Position numbers and translations under genes: made by a program. Of a stretch of DNA of 64,000 nucleotides, positions 44,729-53,696 are shown piece after piece (within the stretch, counting starts at the first letter, position 1; the number at the start of each line of letters is the position of its first letter). This DNA is from Vibrio cyclitrophicus (GTDB taxonomy: Bacteria > Pseudomonadota > Gammaproteobacteria > Enterobacterales > Vibrionaceae): contig CP065367.1 in NCBI GenBank assembly GCA_023206055.1, positions 310,001 to 374,000 of the forward strand, in the 5' to 3' direction. The notes beneath the pieces were generated by a model. The model was not told the DNA's origin. It did not search any database and saw only the letters and a list, made by a program, of their open reading frames with translations.

Positions 44729-45262
44729 ATGAAACTCATCATCAAATCCGTATTGGCAATCAGTATTTTGGCTGCAGGCTCTGCTCAGGCGTTCGAATTA
44801 ATCAGCAACGATATTCAAGAAGGTCACCCAATGGCGAAGACGTTTGAATACTCAAGTTGGGGTTGTGACGGCGATAACCTATCACCACAATTGATGTGGA
44901 ACGATGCGCCAGCAGGAACCAAAAGCTTTGCAATCACGGCTTATGATCCAGATGCTCCGACTGAAAGTGGTTTTTGGCACTGGGTCGCGTTTGGTATTCC
45001 AGCAACAGTGAGCGAGCTACCTCGTGATGTCGATATCTCTAAAGTGGGTGGCAAAGAAGGTCGCATTGATTACGGTACAGTTGGCTACGGGGGCGCTTGT
45101 CCTCCAGAAAAAGATGGTATGCACCGCTATCAATTCACGGTTTGGGCATTGCCAACGGATAAGCTCAACCTCGACGAAAACACGCCGTCGGCTGTGGTTG
45201 GATTTACGTTGAACAGCATGGCTTTAGACAAAGCGAAACTGACTGCAACTTATACACGTTGA
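44729..45262 (+). CDS. YbhB/YbcL-family (PEBP-like) periplasmic protein
   Basis: 177 residues from the ATG at 44729, which has AAGAGG upstream and opens a signal peptide (MKLIIKSVLAISILAAGSAQA). The PEBP motifs are clear: ITAYDPDAPTESGFWHW and GYGGACPPEKDGMHRYQF, with FTVWAL after. Bacterial family members are of uncertain function (phosphatidylethanolamine-binding or Raf-kinase-inhibitor-like by homology). An AraC-family gene follows after 23 bases and is probably in the same transcript. Confidence 0.9.
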   Translation: MKLIIKSVLAISILAAGSAQAFELISNDIQEGHPMAKTFEYSSWGCDGDNLSPQLMWNDAPAGTKSFAITAYDPDAPTESGFWHWVAFGIPATVSELPRDVDISKVGGKEGRIDYGTVGYGGACPPEKDGMHRYQFTVWALPTDKLNLDENTPSAVVGFTLNSMALDKAKLTATYTR

Positions 45263-45285
45263 TAATAAGTAAACAAGGGGATGAG

Positions 45286-46083
45286 ATGAGTCATCAATAT
45301 CAAGTAACGATCTTTCGTGCAGAGCAGTTACAAAAACTGCGTAATGTGAGAATTCTATCCCCTAGTATCATTCAGATCATTACAGGCAGTAAGCGCCTGT
45401 TTTGGAAAGATTCAGCCGCAGAACTCTCACATTCTGAGCTGCTGTTGTGTGAGGCATCAGCGTCATTAAGCTTTGAGAACATGCCCCACAAAGGACGTTT
45501 CTTATCGCGAGTATTTAGCTTTCAATTCCAACCTTCTCAAGGGATGCTTGATTTAAGTGAGGAACGTTCTAATGATCTGGGGTTGCCTACAGTACAAGCG
45601 GATCGTAGCTTACAAGACTCACTCAATGCCCTGTTTTCCTTTGATAGACAGAGCATGAGTAAAGAGACCCAGCAGTTTTGGTTACAGGGCTTATATCAGC
45701 AATTAGCCGAAAAAGGGGTGTTGCATCGATTGTTTGCCAGTGCCAACGTCTCGTTTAGCCAAAAGCTCAGTCATTACCTTTCACATTCACCTGATGAGAA
45801 GCATCCGCTAGAGTCGGTAGCGGAACGCTTTGCGATGAGCCGCGCCACGCTTATCCGTAAATTGAAACTTGAAGGCATGCAATATCGTGAGGTACTGGCA
45901 GAAGTTCGGTTGAGTCATGCGCTTTATCTGATGCAAAACGGACAGCAGAATGTTGCTGTGTTGGCTCAGTCTTGCGGTTACCAATCGGAAGGGCGCTTTA
46001 GTCAGCGCTTTAAAGGCAAATTTGGTTTGTCGCCAAGTGAATACATCAAAACCGTCGTCAGCAATAGAATAGCGAACAAATAA
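45286..46083 (+). CDS. AraC-family transcriptional regulator
   Basis: 265 residues from the ATG at 45286, placed 5 bases after AAGGGG. The C-terminal AraC domain has both helix-turn-helix units: PLESVAERFAMSRATLIRKL and NVAVLAQSCGYQSEGRFSQR, followed by FGLSPSEYIK. The N-terminal effector domain is cupin-like but not otherwise recognised. It lies just downstream of the PEBP gene and convergent to the MFS gene. The target is unknown. Confidence 0.92.
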   Translation: MSHQYQVTIFRAEQLQKLRNVRILSPSIIQIITGSKRLFWKDSAAELSHSELLLCEASASLSFENMPHKGRFLSRVFSFQFQPSQGMLDLSEERSNDLGLPTVQADRSLQDSLNALFSFDRQSMSKETQQFWLQGLYQQLAEKGVLHRLFASANVSFSQKLSHYLSHSPDEKHPLESVAERFAMSRATLIRKLKLEGMQYREVLAEVRLSHALYLMQNGQQNVAVLAQSCGYQSEGRFSQRFKGKFGLSPSEYIKTVVSNRIANK

Positions 46084-46113
46084 AGTCGCGACGCCATAAC
46101 CATTCTGTTTGTC

Positions 46114-47307
46114 CTAAACGCTCACTTTCTTATCTCGTGCTGCCAATGCCGCAAAAATCGTGCACGCAAAAGCAACAGATGCGATCAGCAGAATGGGAAC
46201 ACTCCAAGAATCGGTTTGAGCATGAAGCTTACCCACCAGCGTTGGGCCTGTTGCTGCTAAAGCATAACCAATTCCTTGCGCCATACCCGACAGCGATGCG
46301 GCTTGGCTGCTATTCGATGTTCTCAGGCCAACAAAAGAGAGCGCGATAATAAACGTAGAGCAGTTGGCTAATCCAAAGAGTCCCACCCAAAATATCGCAA
46401 ACTCAGGAAAATACAGCAGCCCAATCAATCCAATAAATACACTAGAAGTACAAAGCGTAATGAGCCATTGTTGGTTATCGCTTTTACCTAAGAACGGCAG
46501 CAACAGCAATCCCGGAACCATAGTTGAAAATTGTAGAAATCCGTAGATGTAACCCGCATCGATTTCGCTGTAGCCAAGGTCGTTCAAGATCTGTGGAAGC
46601 CAGCCTGCCAAAGAATAGAAGGTAAATGAGTTAAGCCCAAGAGCTAGTGTCACTTGCCATGCAACGCCACTCTTGATCATCTTCTTCATCGGAATAGGCT
46701 TTTCTTGATGCTTGTTATTGGTTGCTGAAGAAGAACGCTTTCTGATCTTAGGCAACCAAATCATCAAAGCTAATATTGGGAATATTAGGTTCATTAACAG
46801 TGCTAATTGCCAACCCGTAATCGTGAATAAGGTTAGATTTGAAAACGGCACCATCAAACTTGAGCCTAACGTCGAACCGATGCCCATCGTAAAGATGTAC
46901 AAAGAAGTGACTGTCGCAATACGAGTAGGGAAGCTAATTTTCACTACAACAGGCAGCAACACGTTACCAATCGCGATACCAAGTCCAATCATCACTGTGC
47001 CGATGTATAAAGTCGGAATTGCTCCAAAAGAGCGCAGTGTAATACCCGTAGTGATCAAAACTAAGCCTAAGAGCAAGCTTGGTTCTAGACCAATTCGTTC
47101 AGATATCTTGGTGACTAATGGTGAAAATAAGGCAAAAGTTAACAGTGGCAAAGCTGTTAAGAAGCCAGCAGCCGACGACGTAAGGTTGAGGCCTTCCATA
47201 ACCTGAGAAAGCACAGGAGCCAAGCTCGTAAAAGGCCCACGAAGGTTAAGTGCTAGGAATAGAATCCCTAACATGACGAAAATGCTATTACGAAGAGAGG
47301 CGCTCAT
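46114..47307 (-). CDS. MFS permease, CynX/NimT-type
   Basis: 397 residues and about 12 hydrophobic helices. The N-terminal part fits the CynX/NimT/YeaN group of the major facilitator superfamily (NLRGPFTSLAPVLSQVMEGL, FALFSPLVTKISERIG, GIAIGNVLLPVVVK). The central loop is charged (LPKIRKRSSSATNNKHQEK). Substrates of this group include cyanate and nitroimidazoles; none can be deduced here. It is divergent from dsdA. A decayed piece of a related gene lies at 39009-39144. Confidence 0.87.
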   Translation of the reverse strand: MSASLRNSIFVMLGILFLALNLRGPFTSLAPVLSQVMEGLNLTSSAAGFLTALPLLTFALFSPLVTKISERIGLEPSLLLGLVLITTGITLRSFGAIPTLYIGTVMIGLGIAIGNVLLPVVVKISFPTRIATVTSLYIFTMGIGSTLGSSLMVPFSNLTLFTITGWQLALLMNLIFPILALMIWLPKIRKRSSSATNNKHQEKPIPMKKMIKSGVAWQVTLALGLNSFTFYSLAGWLPQILNDLGYSEIDAGYIYGFLQFSTMVPGLLLLPFLGKSDNQQWLITLCTSSVFIGLIGLLYFPEFAIFWVGLFGLANCSTFIIALSFVGLRTSNSSQAASLSGMAQGIGYALAATGPTLVGKLHAQTDSWSVPILLIASVAFACTIFAALAARDKKVSV

Positions 47308-47440
47308 AGGTTGTTCTACTGTTTGCTTATGAGAAGACAGGCTAGCCTACAGGTCATTGAATGATTACACAAATACCGTTTAAATAGGTTTACTAATGAC
47401 TGAACCAGCGTCGCGCACGCTTTACCAAAGAAGGTAATCC

Positions 47441-48772
47441 ATGACTGTATTGAATATCGATAAACTCATCTCAGATTTCCCATTGCTTCAACAATTGATT
47501 GCATTGGAAGAAGTGGTTTGGTTTAACCCAAATGTGACGACTCTGGAGCGGGGTTTACCTTATGTGGGATTAGGCGAACAAGATATTCATGATGCGAGTT
47601 TGAGGTTACAAAGGTTTGCCCCTTATCTAGCCAAGGCGTTTCCTGAAACTCAAGCGACCAATGGCATCATTGAGTCTGAGCTTATCGATATCCCTGCAAT
47701 GAAGTTAGCATTAGAAGCTCATTATCAGCAGCCAATAAAAGGGCGTTTGATGATGAAGAAAGACAGCCATTTACCGATTTCAGGTTCAATCAAAGCTCGC
47801 GGTGGTATCTATGAAGTACTAACGCATGCCGAGAAGCTTGCGATTGAAGCGGGGTTACTGTGTGAGAGCGATGACTACAGCAAGTTGCTCGAACCTGAGT
47901 TTCGTAACTTCTTCCAACAATACAGCATTGCAGTAGGTTCAACGGGTAACCTAGGCATGTCGATCGGCATCATGAGTGCCAAGCTAGGTTTTACAGTGTC
48001 CGTTCATATGTCGGCAGATGCGAGAGCTTGGAAGAAAAGCAAACTTCGTGAGCATGGCGTTAACGTTGTTGAATATGAAGAAGATTATGGCGTTGCAGTG
48101 GAACAAGGACGTAAAGAGGCAGAACAAGATCCGCGATGCTTTTTCATTGATGATGAAAACTCGCAAACCCTGTTCCTTGGTTATTCGGTGGCAGGACAAA
48201 GGCTCAAACAGCAATTTGAGCAACAACACATTTCGGTAGATAAAGAACACCCGTTATTTGTTTACTTGCCATGTGGAGTAGGTGGTGGACCCGGTGGTGT
48301 CGCATTTGGCTTGAAGATGGCTTTTGGTGACCACGTCCATTGTATTTTTGCTGAACCGACTCATTCACCTTGCATGTTGCTCGGTGTTCATACGGGTTTG
48401 CATGATGAGATTGCAGTTCAAGATCTGGGTATTGATAACTTGACCGCAGCAGACGGGCTTGCAGTCGGCCGTGCTTCCGGTTTTGTTGGGCGAGCGATGG
48501 AACGCTTATTAGATGGCTATTACACGTTGACCGACGAACGCATGTATCAGTTGCTAAGTGAATTGAATCAAGCCGAAGGTATTAAGTTAGAGCCTTCTGC
48601 GCTAGCAGGTATGACGGGCGTGATTCATGTTGAGCAGAATAGAGAATATCTTGATCGCCTACAAATTGATAATTCTACGTTAGCTAACGCGACTCATCTT
48701 GTTTGGGCGACTGGTGGCGGCATGGTGCCAGAGCAAGAAATGGCGGCGTATTTAGCTAAGTCTTCGGTCTAA
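47441..48772 (+). CDS. dsdA: D-serine dehydratase (ammonia-lyase)
   Basis: 443 residues, the usual DsdA length. PLP lysine is Lys118 in SGSIKARGG, the same number as in the E. coli enzyme, with MKKDSHLP before it. The PLP phosphate loop is Gly-rich (PCGVGGGPGG), and SIAVGSTGNLGMSIG is the substrate/cofactor asparagine loop. It converts D-serine to pyruvate and ammonia, so it both feeds on and detoxifies D-serine. The normal dsdC regulator and dsdX permease are absent; instead an MFS permease is divergent. The start is preceded by AAGAAGG. Confidence 0.97.
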   Translation: MTVLNIDKLISDFPLLQQLIALEEVVWFNPNVTTLERGLPYVGLGEQDIHDASLRLQRFAPYLAKAFPETQATNGIIESELIDIPAMKLALEAHYQQPIKGRLMMKKDSHLPISGSIKARGGIYEVLTHAEKLAIEAGLLCESDDYSKLLEPEFRNFFQQYSIAVGSTGNLGMSIGIMSAKLGFTVSVHMSADARAWKKSKLREHGVNVVEYEEDYGVAVEQGRKEAEQDPRCFFIDDENSQTLFLGYSVAGQRLKQQFEQQHISVDKEHPLFVYLPCGVGGGPGGVAFGLKMAFGDHVHCIFAEPTHSPCMLLGVHTGLHDEIAVQDLGIDNLTAADGLAVGRASGFVGRAMERLLDGYYTLTDERMYQLLSELNQAEGIKLEPSALAGMTGVIHVEQNREYLDRLQIDNSTLANATHLVWATGGGMVPEQEMAAYLAKSSV

Positions 48773-48932
48773 ATCAGATAGAAAGTCGGACGCTGGTGGA
48801 TGATTTATGAGTTTAAACGAAGCAATAAGTTGCGCAGATCGTTATCCCAAACACATATTTTATAAATTAGGCTTCATAGGTGTTCTAACTATCAGTTAGG
48901 TTGAGTGGCATTCAACTTGATGGGATATAGAG

Positions 48933-49742
48933 ATGCAAACAGATAAAGTGCTGAAAGCAATACAAACACCAAAGCCAAACACACCAGAACAATTACTACA
49001 ACGTTTAGATGCGATTGGCGAGTCTTTAAAAGCGTCAGGTAAAGCTCATGCTCTATTGGGGTTAGGTTCAGTCGGTATTGAAACAGAACGACTGGATCAG
49101 TATTCAGATGTGGATTTTTTCGCGATAGTGCAGCCGGGGCACAAGCAGTATTTCCTAGACAGTTTGCATTGGTTATCTGATATCAACCCAATCGACTACG
49201 CGGTAAGAAATACGGTCGATGGTTATAAAGTACTTTATGCCGATGGGATATTCTGTGAGTTTGCTGTATTCGAACCCCACGAGTTAGCGCATATCCCATT
49301 TGCTGAAGGGCGCATTGTTTGGCAACAACCTGAATTTGATACGCAGTGTTGTGTTCCACCAACGAAGGATGCGGCAGAAAGTAATTCTCAAGAATGGGTC
49401 CTCGGTGAGGCACTCACCAACCTTTATGTGGGTATGTCTCGTTATAACCGCGGTGAAAAGCTTTCTGGGAGTCGATTTGTTCAATCTTACGCGCTTGATC
49501 GTTTGATCGATCTTGCGGATCAAACTGAAAGCCCACAACCTGAATTTGTCGATGAATTTATGTCTGACAGAAGGCTAGAGGCGCGCTTCCCTAAGTTTGC
49601 CCAATTGCTGCCAACCTTTACCCAAGGTTACGAGCGCACCGCTGAATCGGCACTTGCCCAACTAGCGTTCCTCAAAACCCACTTTACAATCAACCAAGCC
49701 ATGTGTGACCGAATCACAGCATTGTGCTTGGGTGAAGATTAG
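48933..49742 (+). CDS. Nucleotidyltransferase-fold protein
   Basis: 269 residues. The N-terminal third has the nucleotidyltransferase signature: GLGSVGIETERLDQYSDVDF, the G-S motif followed by D-x-D. A third acidic residue may be in FCEFAVFEP. The C-terminal part is helical, as in aminoglycoside adenylyltransferase-like or MNT/HEPN-like proteins. The substrate is unknown; the sequence alone does not establish antibiotic resistance. It appears to be a single-gene transcript. Confidence 0.75.
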   Translation: MQTDKVLKAIQTPKPNTPEQLLQRLDAIGESLKASGKAHALLGLGSVGIETERLDQYSDVDFFAIVQPGHKQYFLDSLHWLSDINPIDYAVRNTVDGYKVLYADGIFCEFAVFEPHELAHIPFAEGRIVWQQPEFDTQCCVPPTKDAAESNSQEWVLGEALTNLYVGMSRYNRGEKLSGSRFVQSYALDRLIDLADQTESPQPEFVDEFMSDRRLEARFPKFAQLLPTFTQGYERTAESALAQLAFLKTHFTINQAMCDRITALCLGED

Positions 49743-50005
49743 AACTATAACCTGTTAAACTTAAAACTATTTTCTTGGTGCGTGGTTCGTTTTTATTTGC
49801 CGGTAGTAATATCTACGATATGGCAAGGAAATAACGACTCTTTAACAATCAAGATTTTATATTCAATAGCTAGCTTGGATGTAAATAAAGTCAATTAATT
49901 TGAATGCTGATTACGATTGATTTATAAAATTGATTTTGTAAATGAAAATGAGATTGTATGGCAAAGTATGATCTCAAACGCCAGCATCAAAATTATGGTG
50001 ACTAA

Positions 50006-50374
50006 ATGAAAATTAACGTTTTACTCCCTGCATTGTTTTCGGCTTTAGCCTTAATGTCGGGCTGTTCAGAGGTAGTCAGCGATGAGTACTCGACTTACGC
50101 GCAAGCCAAGCAAGAGCACTTATTCGATAGGGGATGGTTACCCGAGATTCTGCCTAAATCTACCGTGAAGATTGAAGTGAATAATGATCTGGATGCGAAT
50201 ACTTCAGAAGGAAGCTTCATCATCAACGAGCCTGAGTTATCGGAGTTTATTGCGAAATTGAAGCCGATTAAATCAACCAATCAATTTGGTTTTGTAGATG
50301 GCGAGCATGTTTGGGTATTCAAGGTAGGTGATGATAGTTTAATTTCCTACACGCTCAGTAAGAACCAAGGCTAA
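50006..50374 (+). CDS. Small lipoprotein of unknown function
   Basis: 122 residues with a type II signal peptide: a hydrophobic stretch followed by the lipobox LMSGC (Cys at residue 20). The mature part is acidic with a few beta-strand-like segments (STVKIEVNNDLDANTSEG, HVWVFKVGDDSLISYTL). The next residue after the Cys is Ser, which suggests sorting to the outer membrane. The ribosome binding site is weak (GGTGA). Not assigned to a family. Confidence 0.78.
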   Translation: MKINVLLPALFSALALMSGCSEVVSDEYSTYAQAKQEHLFDRGWLPEILPKSTVKIEVNNDLDANTSEGSFIINEPELSEFIAKLKPIKSTNQFGFVDGEHVWVFKVGDDSLISYTLSKNQG

Positions 50375-50498
50375 TTTAAGTAATTCCAACCTACATTTCT
50401 GTTATGAGTTATGTAGGTTGCCGAATGACATTGTTCACCTATTTATGCCTAGTCTCCGACAATAAGCCCTTATCACTCTTAGTTACAGGAAGGTAATG

Positions 50499-50876
50499 AT
50501 GGAAATCAGTCAATTGGATCATTTGGTATTAACCGTGAGTGATTTACAAGTTACGCTAGACTTTTACCAACGAGTGCTTGGAATGACGCCCATCGAATTT
50601 GGTGAGGGCAGGTTAGCGTTGTCATTTGGGACGCAGAAGATCAATTTACACCTCAGCGGCAGCGAGTTCGAGCCAAAAGCAAGGCGTGTGCAGGTCGGTA
50701 GTGCAGACCTCTGCTTTATTACCAATACACCAATTGCTGAAGTTGTCGAACATATCAAAGCGCAAGGAGTCGTGATAGAAGAGGGACCCGTACCGCGAAC
50801 AGGTGCAATGGGAAACGTTGTCTCTGTTTATATTCGAGATCCTGATGGCAACCTAATTGAGCTCTCCAATTATTAA
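50499..50876 (+). CDS. VOC-superfamily (glyoxalase-like) protein
   Basis: 125 residues with the paired beta-alpha-beta-beta-beta modules of the vicinal oxygen chelate family: LDHLVLTVSDLQVTLDFYQRV opens the first, VQVGSADLCFITNT the second, and YIRDPDGNLIELSNY is the conserved end with the metal-binding Glu. His8 is a likely second ligand. The second ATG (50499) is preferred over 50496 because it is 5 bases from AGGAAGG. Substrate unknown. Confidence 0.9.
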   Translation: MEISQLDHLVLTVSDLQVTLDFYQRVLGMTPIEFGEGRLALSFGTQKINLHLSGSEFEPKARRVQVGSADLCFITNTPIAEVVEHIKAQGVVIEEGPVPRTGAMGNVVSVYIRDPDGNLIELSNY

Positions 50877-51013
50877 GCTAAAGCACTAAATCCGTACGCA
50901 TTTCTTTACTCTTCAAGAACACAACTTTTCACGTCTACTCCGCATATCACTGGATGTCGTCAGCCAAATAAAATACAATCGAACAATGTTTTATTAATTC
51001 GTGCTTTATCACT

Positions 51014-51493
51014 ATGATGAGAAACTTACTCATATTCATCGTTAGTCTGTTTTTCTTAACAGCTTGTTCTTCAACGAGTAATCAATAGCTGGACGACGAG
51101 ACATTGAGCAACGAAGACGCTATGTCGAAAAGCGTAGAGGGAGAGAGTCATCTCGAGACTTCAAAGGACACAAATACGAAGACCAGCGTTGAATCTCCCC
51201 ATGAATCAATCGTTAATAATCAACCAATAACTGATCATGAATCAAACTCAAACCTTGATTCAAATAAAGACACGATAGATCACGCTAATACAGAGCCAGA
51301 ATCAGTGGAACCTTCTCAAGTCGCAACGACAGAGACAAATGAAACCCAAGCAGAGACAGGCGGGGAAAAAGGCATCGGAAGCTATTTTATTCGTCATAAC
51401 CAACCAACTAAGACCGTGATTAAATCACTAGAGGGCGTGACAGATGCATTGAACGTTATGACGTTTGGGATATTTGCCACCGGTAATGGTTAA
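51014..51493 (+). pseudogene. Lipoprotein gene interrupted by an in-frame amber codon
   Basis: From the ATGs at 51014/51017 the frame encodes a typical lipoprotein leader (MRNLLIFIVSLFFLTACSST, lipobox LTAC), then Gln and a TAG stop at 51086-51088. The same frame continues to 51493 as a 130-residue acidic Ser/Thr/Glu/Asn-rich protein, ending in a short hydrophobic segment (LNVMTFGIFATGNG). So this is one 160-codon gene with a single nonsense codon, either a recent mutation, a sequencing error, or read-through. The downstream part could be started at a TTG (51104), but that would lose the export signal and has no good ribosome binding site. Confidence 0.75.
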
Positions 51494-51539
51494 ACCGTTA
51501 ACCAATAAAGCCAACCTATTAGATAGAATCAAACGTGAA

Positions 51540-51565
51540 GGCGAGCCAAGTGGTTCGCCTTTTTT
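51540..51565 (+). terminator. Terminator of the interrupted lipoprotein gene
   Basis: Stem GGCGAGCC / GGTTCGCC (one G-T pair), AAGT loop, then a T6 run. Same design as the terminators at 52785, 53643 and 59606. Confidence 0.88.
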
Positions 51566-51852
51566 GATCTTCTAAATCTGGCCATCGTTCTTCTTAATAA
51601 TCGTGTTCATTTATCTGAGCGTTTGAGTCAGGCGACGGTGAACGAAAATAGGAAATTATTAGTTCTGGAAGGGAGTCGCCGAATTTACCTTGTTTGACTT
51701 GTTATATGCATCAAGGGTTCTAATACTTATCCCAAAGCAAGTAATGAAATCTAATCTTACAAAGACAAGTCTTATATTCACTTGAGAGCATAGTAAGATG
51801 TTTGCTGTTAATTTCGGTTTAGGTTTAGTTATCAATATTCTAGGGAAGAAGA
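51566..51852. other. Intergenic region upstream of the carbonic anhydrase gene
   Basis: Together with the preceding terminator it makes a gene-free stretch of 359 bases. I see no credible gene on either strand. It must contain the promoter of the carbonic anhydrase gene; the gene's ribosome binding site (GGGAAGAAG) is just before 51853. Confidence 0.5.
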
Positions 51853-52713
51853 ATGAAGAATAAGAGTGTGGTTTTAAGTGTCGCGATGGTGATGTTGTCA
51901 GCTCATGCAATTGCATCAGATGCGAATCATGAGTCTGTATCAGATGGTGTTATCGCAGAACAAAGAGCGAAGCTTTCTGAAAATACCCAAGGACAAGGTT
52001 TTGGACCGCAAGCCCCGCGAGATTTGGGTTCATTTGAAGGAACAAATACCAGGTTGTTCTCGGATGCCCCTGATTCAACAGCGATGAACTTATGTAATAT
52101 CCACTTCCATAAAAATGCTGAGCATAAAGGCGGCGAGTTTACTCAATACGCTGGCAACGGTGATGGTAAGGGATTTCAGAGTGGCTTTAAATACACGGGC
52201 AAGCTGAGTTCTGCTGAGCTGAAACCATTTGAGGGCAAGGTTTGTCCAAGCGATCATGGTTCTTTGCATTCGGGTGACACCATTGAAGTGCATTATGTGT
52301 ACTCGACAGCACAAGTTGAACCGGGTGAAACGTTGGGCGCTTGCTTTAACGATGCGATTACCAATCCGCAACTGCGTGTAGAAACCCAAGTTTTAGTCTT
52401 AGTTAATGATGACAAAGCACTCGACTTTGAAGCACTCGCTAAACATTCAAAGGTGAACGGCTTACATCAAGCACCAAACATCCCACAAGATACGGGTTCA
52501 GCGATTCAATACGCAGGCTCTACAACAGGTCCTGGTTACAATGAGCAAGGTTCGCCTTTCCAAGTAACATGGAGCGTGAGACCTCAAGTAGCAAAAGTGA
52601 ATATCGCAACGGTTGGCAACTGGTGTGAAGGAAACGATTTCAACGAAGATCACGCACATGGTGTGAGAAACATAGTTGTAAACCCAGAGTTGTTATCACC
52701 AATCGCGAACTAA
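51853..52713 (+). CDS. Probable delta-class carbonic anhydrase
   Basis: 286 residues with a signal peptide (MKNKSVVLSVAMVMLSAHAIA). The mature protein has a metal-site-like segment, NLCNIHFHKNAEHKG (about 80-94), with three His in a H-x-H...H pattern, and the flanking 'GEFTQYAGNGDGKGFQSGF'. Cys residues at about 82, 132, 164 and 255 could form disulfides. This pattern is that of the delta-class carbonic anhydrase family found in vibrios. The enzyme would interconvert CO2 and bicarbonate in the periplasm. The family assignment rests on motif memory and not on a search. A pentanucleotide repeat and a terminator follow. Confidence 0.72.
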   Translation: MKNKSVVLSVAMVMLSAHAIASDANHESVSDGVIAEQRAKLSENTQGQGFGPQAPRDLGSFEGTNTRLFSDAPDSTAMNLCNIHFHKNAEHKGGEFTQYAGNGDGKGFQSGFKYTGKLSSAELKPFEGKVCPSDHGSLHSGDTIEVHYVYSTAQVEPGETLGACFNDAITNPQLRVETQVLVLVNDDKALDFEALAKHSKVNGLHQAPNIPQDTGSAIQYAGSTTGPGYNEQGSPFQVTWSVRPQVAKVNIATVGNWCEGNDFNEDHAHGVRNIVVNPELLSPIAN

Positions 52714-52720
52714 TCTTGTT

Positions 52721-52765
52721 GAGTTGAGTTGAGTTGAGTTGAGTTGAGTTGAGTTGAGTTGAGTT
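52721..52765. repeat. Pentanucleotide microsatellite (GAGTT)x9
   Basis: Nine perfect tandem GAGTT units, 8 bases after the stop codon of the carbonic anhydrase gene and before its terminator. Being outside the coding region, it cannot shift a reading frame, though copy number may vary between strains. Confidence 0.98.
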
Positions 52766-52784
52766 GTAATCAATATTTTGCAAA

Positions 52785-52810
52785 GGCGAGCCACTAGGTT
52801 CGCCTTTTTT
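52785..52810 (+). terminator. Terminator after the carbonic anhydrase gene
   Basis: Stem GGCGAGCC / GGTTCGCC with an ACTA loop and a T6 run. Confidence 0.9.
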
Positions 52811-52994
52811 ATGTCTTAACGAAAAACACGTAGGTTTAACTTTAAGGTCATGCTTAGAGGGGAAATTACGTGTGACACTTATTCAAAACACGGGTTGTGT
52901 AAATCGTATTTAGTCAAAAACGTTCTTTACCAGAATCGAAGCTCCATGATACGTTCATGACCAATTATGTTGGGTTATAGAAAAGGACAGTCCA

Positions 52995-53621
52995 ATGTCA
53001 TTAGAAAGTGCGATTACATTCTTTATTGCCATGTTTATATTTGGTATTACTCCGGGGCCTGGCGTATTTGCCATTTTAGCTCGTGCTATGGTTCAAGGGT
53101 GGCGAAAGTGCGTCACTCTTTCGTTAGGAATGATATGCAGTGATCTTATTTATCTTACGCTTGCATGTTTTGGTCTAGCGACGCTTGCTGAAAACTGGTC
53201 GTTTGCGTTTGAGGTGATTCGCTACGTTGGTGCAGCCTATTTGATTTACCTTGGCTACAAGATGTTTAAGAGCCTACCTGAAGTGCAAGGTTCAGCGGAG
53301 CTCGCGGCCAAACAGAGTCAGAAATCCGAACTTGCCAGTTTCGCGCAAGGCTTTTTGATTTCAGCATCAAACCCTAAAGTGATTTTGTTTTATATTTCGT
53401 TCTTGCCGACTTTTATTGATCTGACTGTTTTACGTTCACAAGATATCGTCTTGGTTTCCGCTTTAGCATCTGTTGCTCTAATGTCAGGTTTGATGCTTAT
53501 CGCCGTAGGTGCGGGCAGAATGGCAGGTTTGCTAAAAACGCCACGCGCACATAAAAGGTTAAATCAAAGTGCTGGTGGAATAATGATTGTTGCTGGCTCA
53601 TATTTGGCGATAAATCGATAA
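52995..53621 (+). CDS. LysE/RhtB-family exporter
   Basis: 208 residues and about six hydrophobic helices. The family signature near the N terminus is clear (FGITPGPGVFAILARAMVQG), and so is the central 'GFLISASNPKVILFYISFLP'. These proteins export amino acids or related small molecules. The start has AAGGAC upstream. It stands alone between two terminators, convergent to a dehydrogenase gene. Substrate unknown. Confidence 0.92.
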   Translation: MSLESAITFFIAMFIFGITPGPGVFAILARAMVQGWRKCVTLSLGMICSDLIYLTLACFGLATLAENWSFAFEVIRYVGAAYLIYLGYKMFKSLPEVQGSAELAAKQSQKSELASFAQGFLISASNPKVILFYISFLPTFIDLTVLRSQDIVLVSALASVALMSGLMLIAVGAGRMAGLLKTPRAHKRLNQSAGGIMIVAGSYLAINR

Positions 53622-53642
53622 ATACGACTCTTTAAACAAGAA

Positions 53643-53667
53643 GGCGAACCAAATGGTTCGCCTTTTT
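53643..53667. terminator. Bidirectional terminator
   Basis: Perfect stem GGCGAACC / GGTTCGCC with an AAAT loop and T5 to the right. It separates the convergent LysE-type and SDR genes. Confidence 0.9.
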
Positions 53668-53696
53668 CGTTATAGCTGCGCGTTTTGTTTGTAAAT

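Noticed and set aside
46712..47206. A 164-codon plus-strand open frame inside the MFS gene
   Set aside because: Antisense shadow of the permease gene, with no start signal.
51104..51493. A separate 129-codon gene starting at TTG
   Set aside because: It is in frame with an upstream lipoprotein leader interrupted by TAG, and its own start has no clear ribosome binding site.
51659..51916. Minus-strand 85-codon open frame upstream of the carbonic anhydrase
   Set aside because: It overlaps the start of a well-supported gene and its composition looks like chance.
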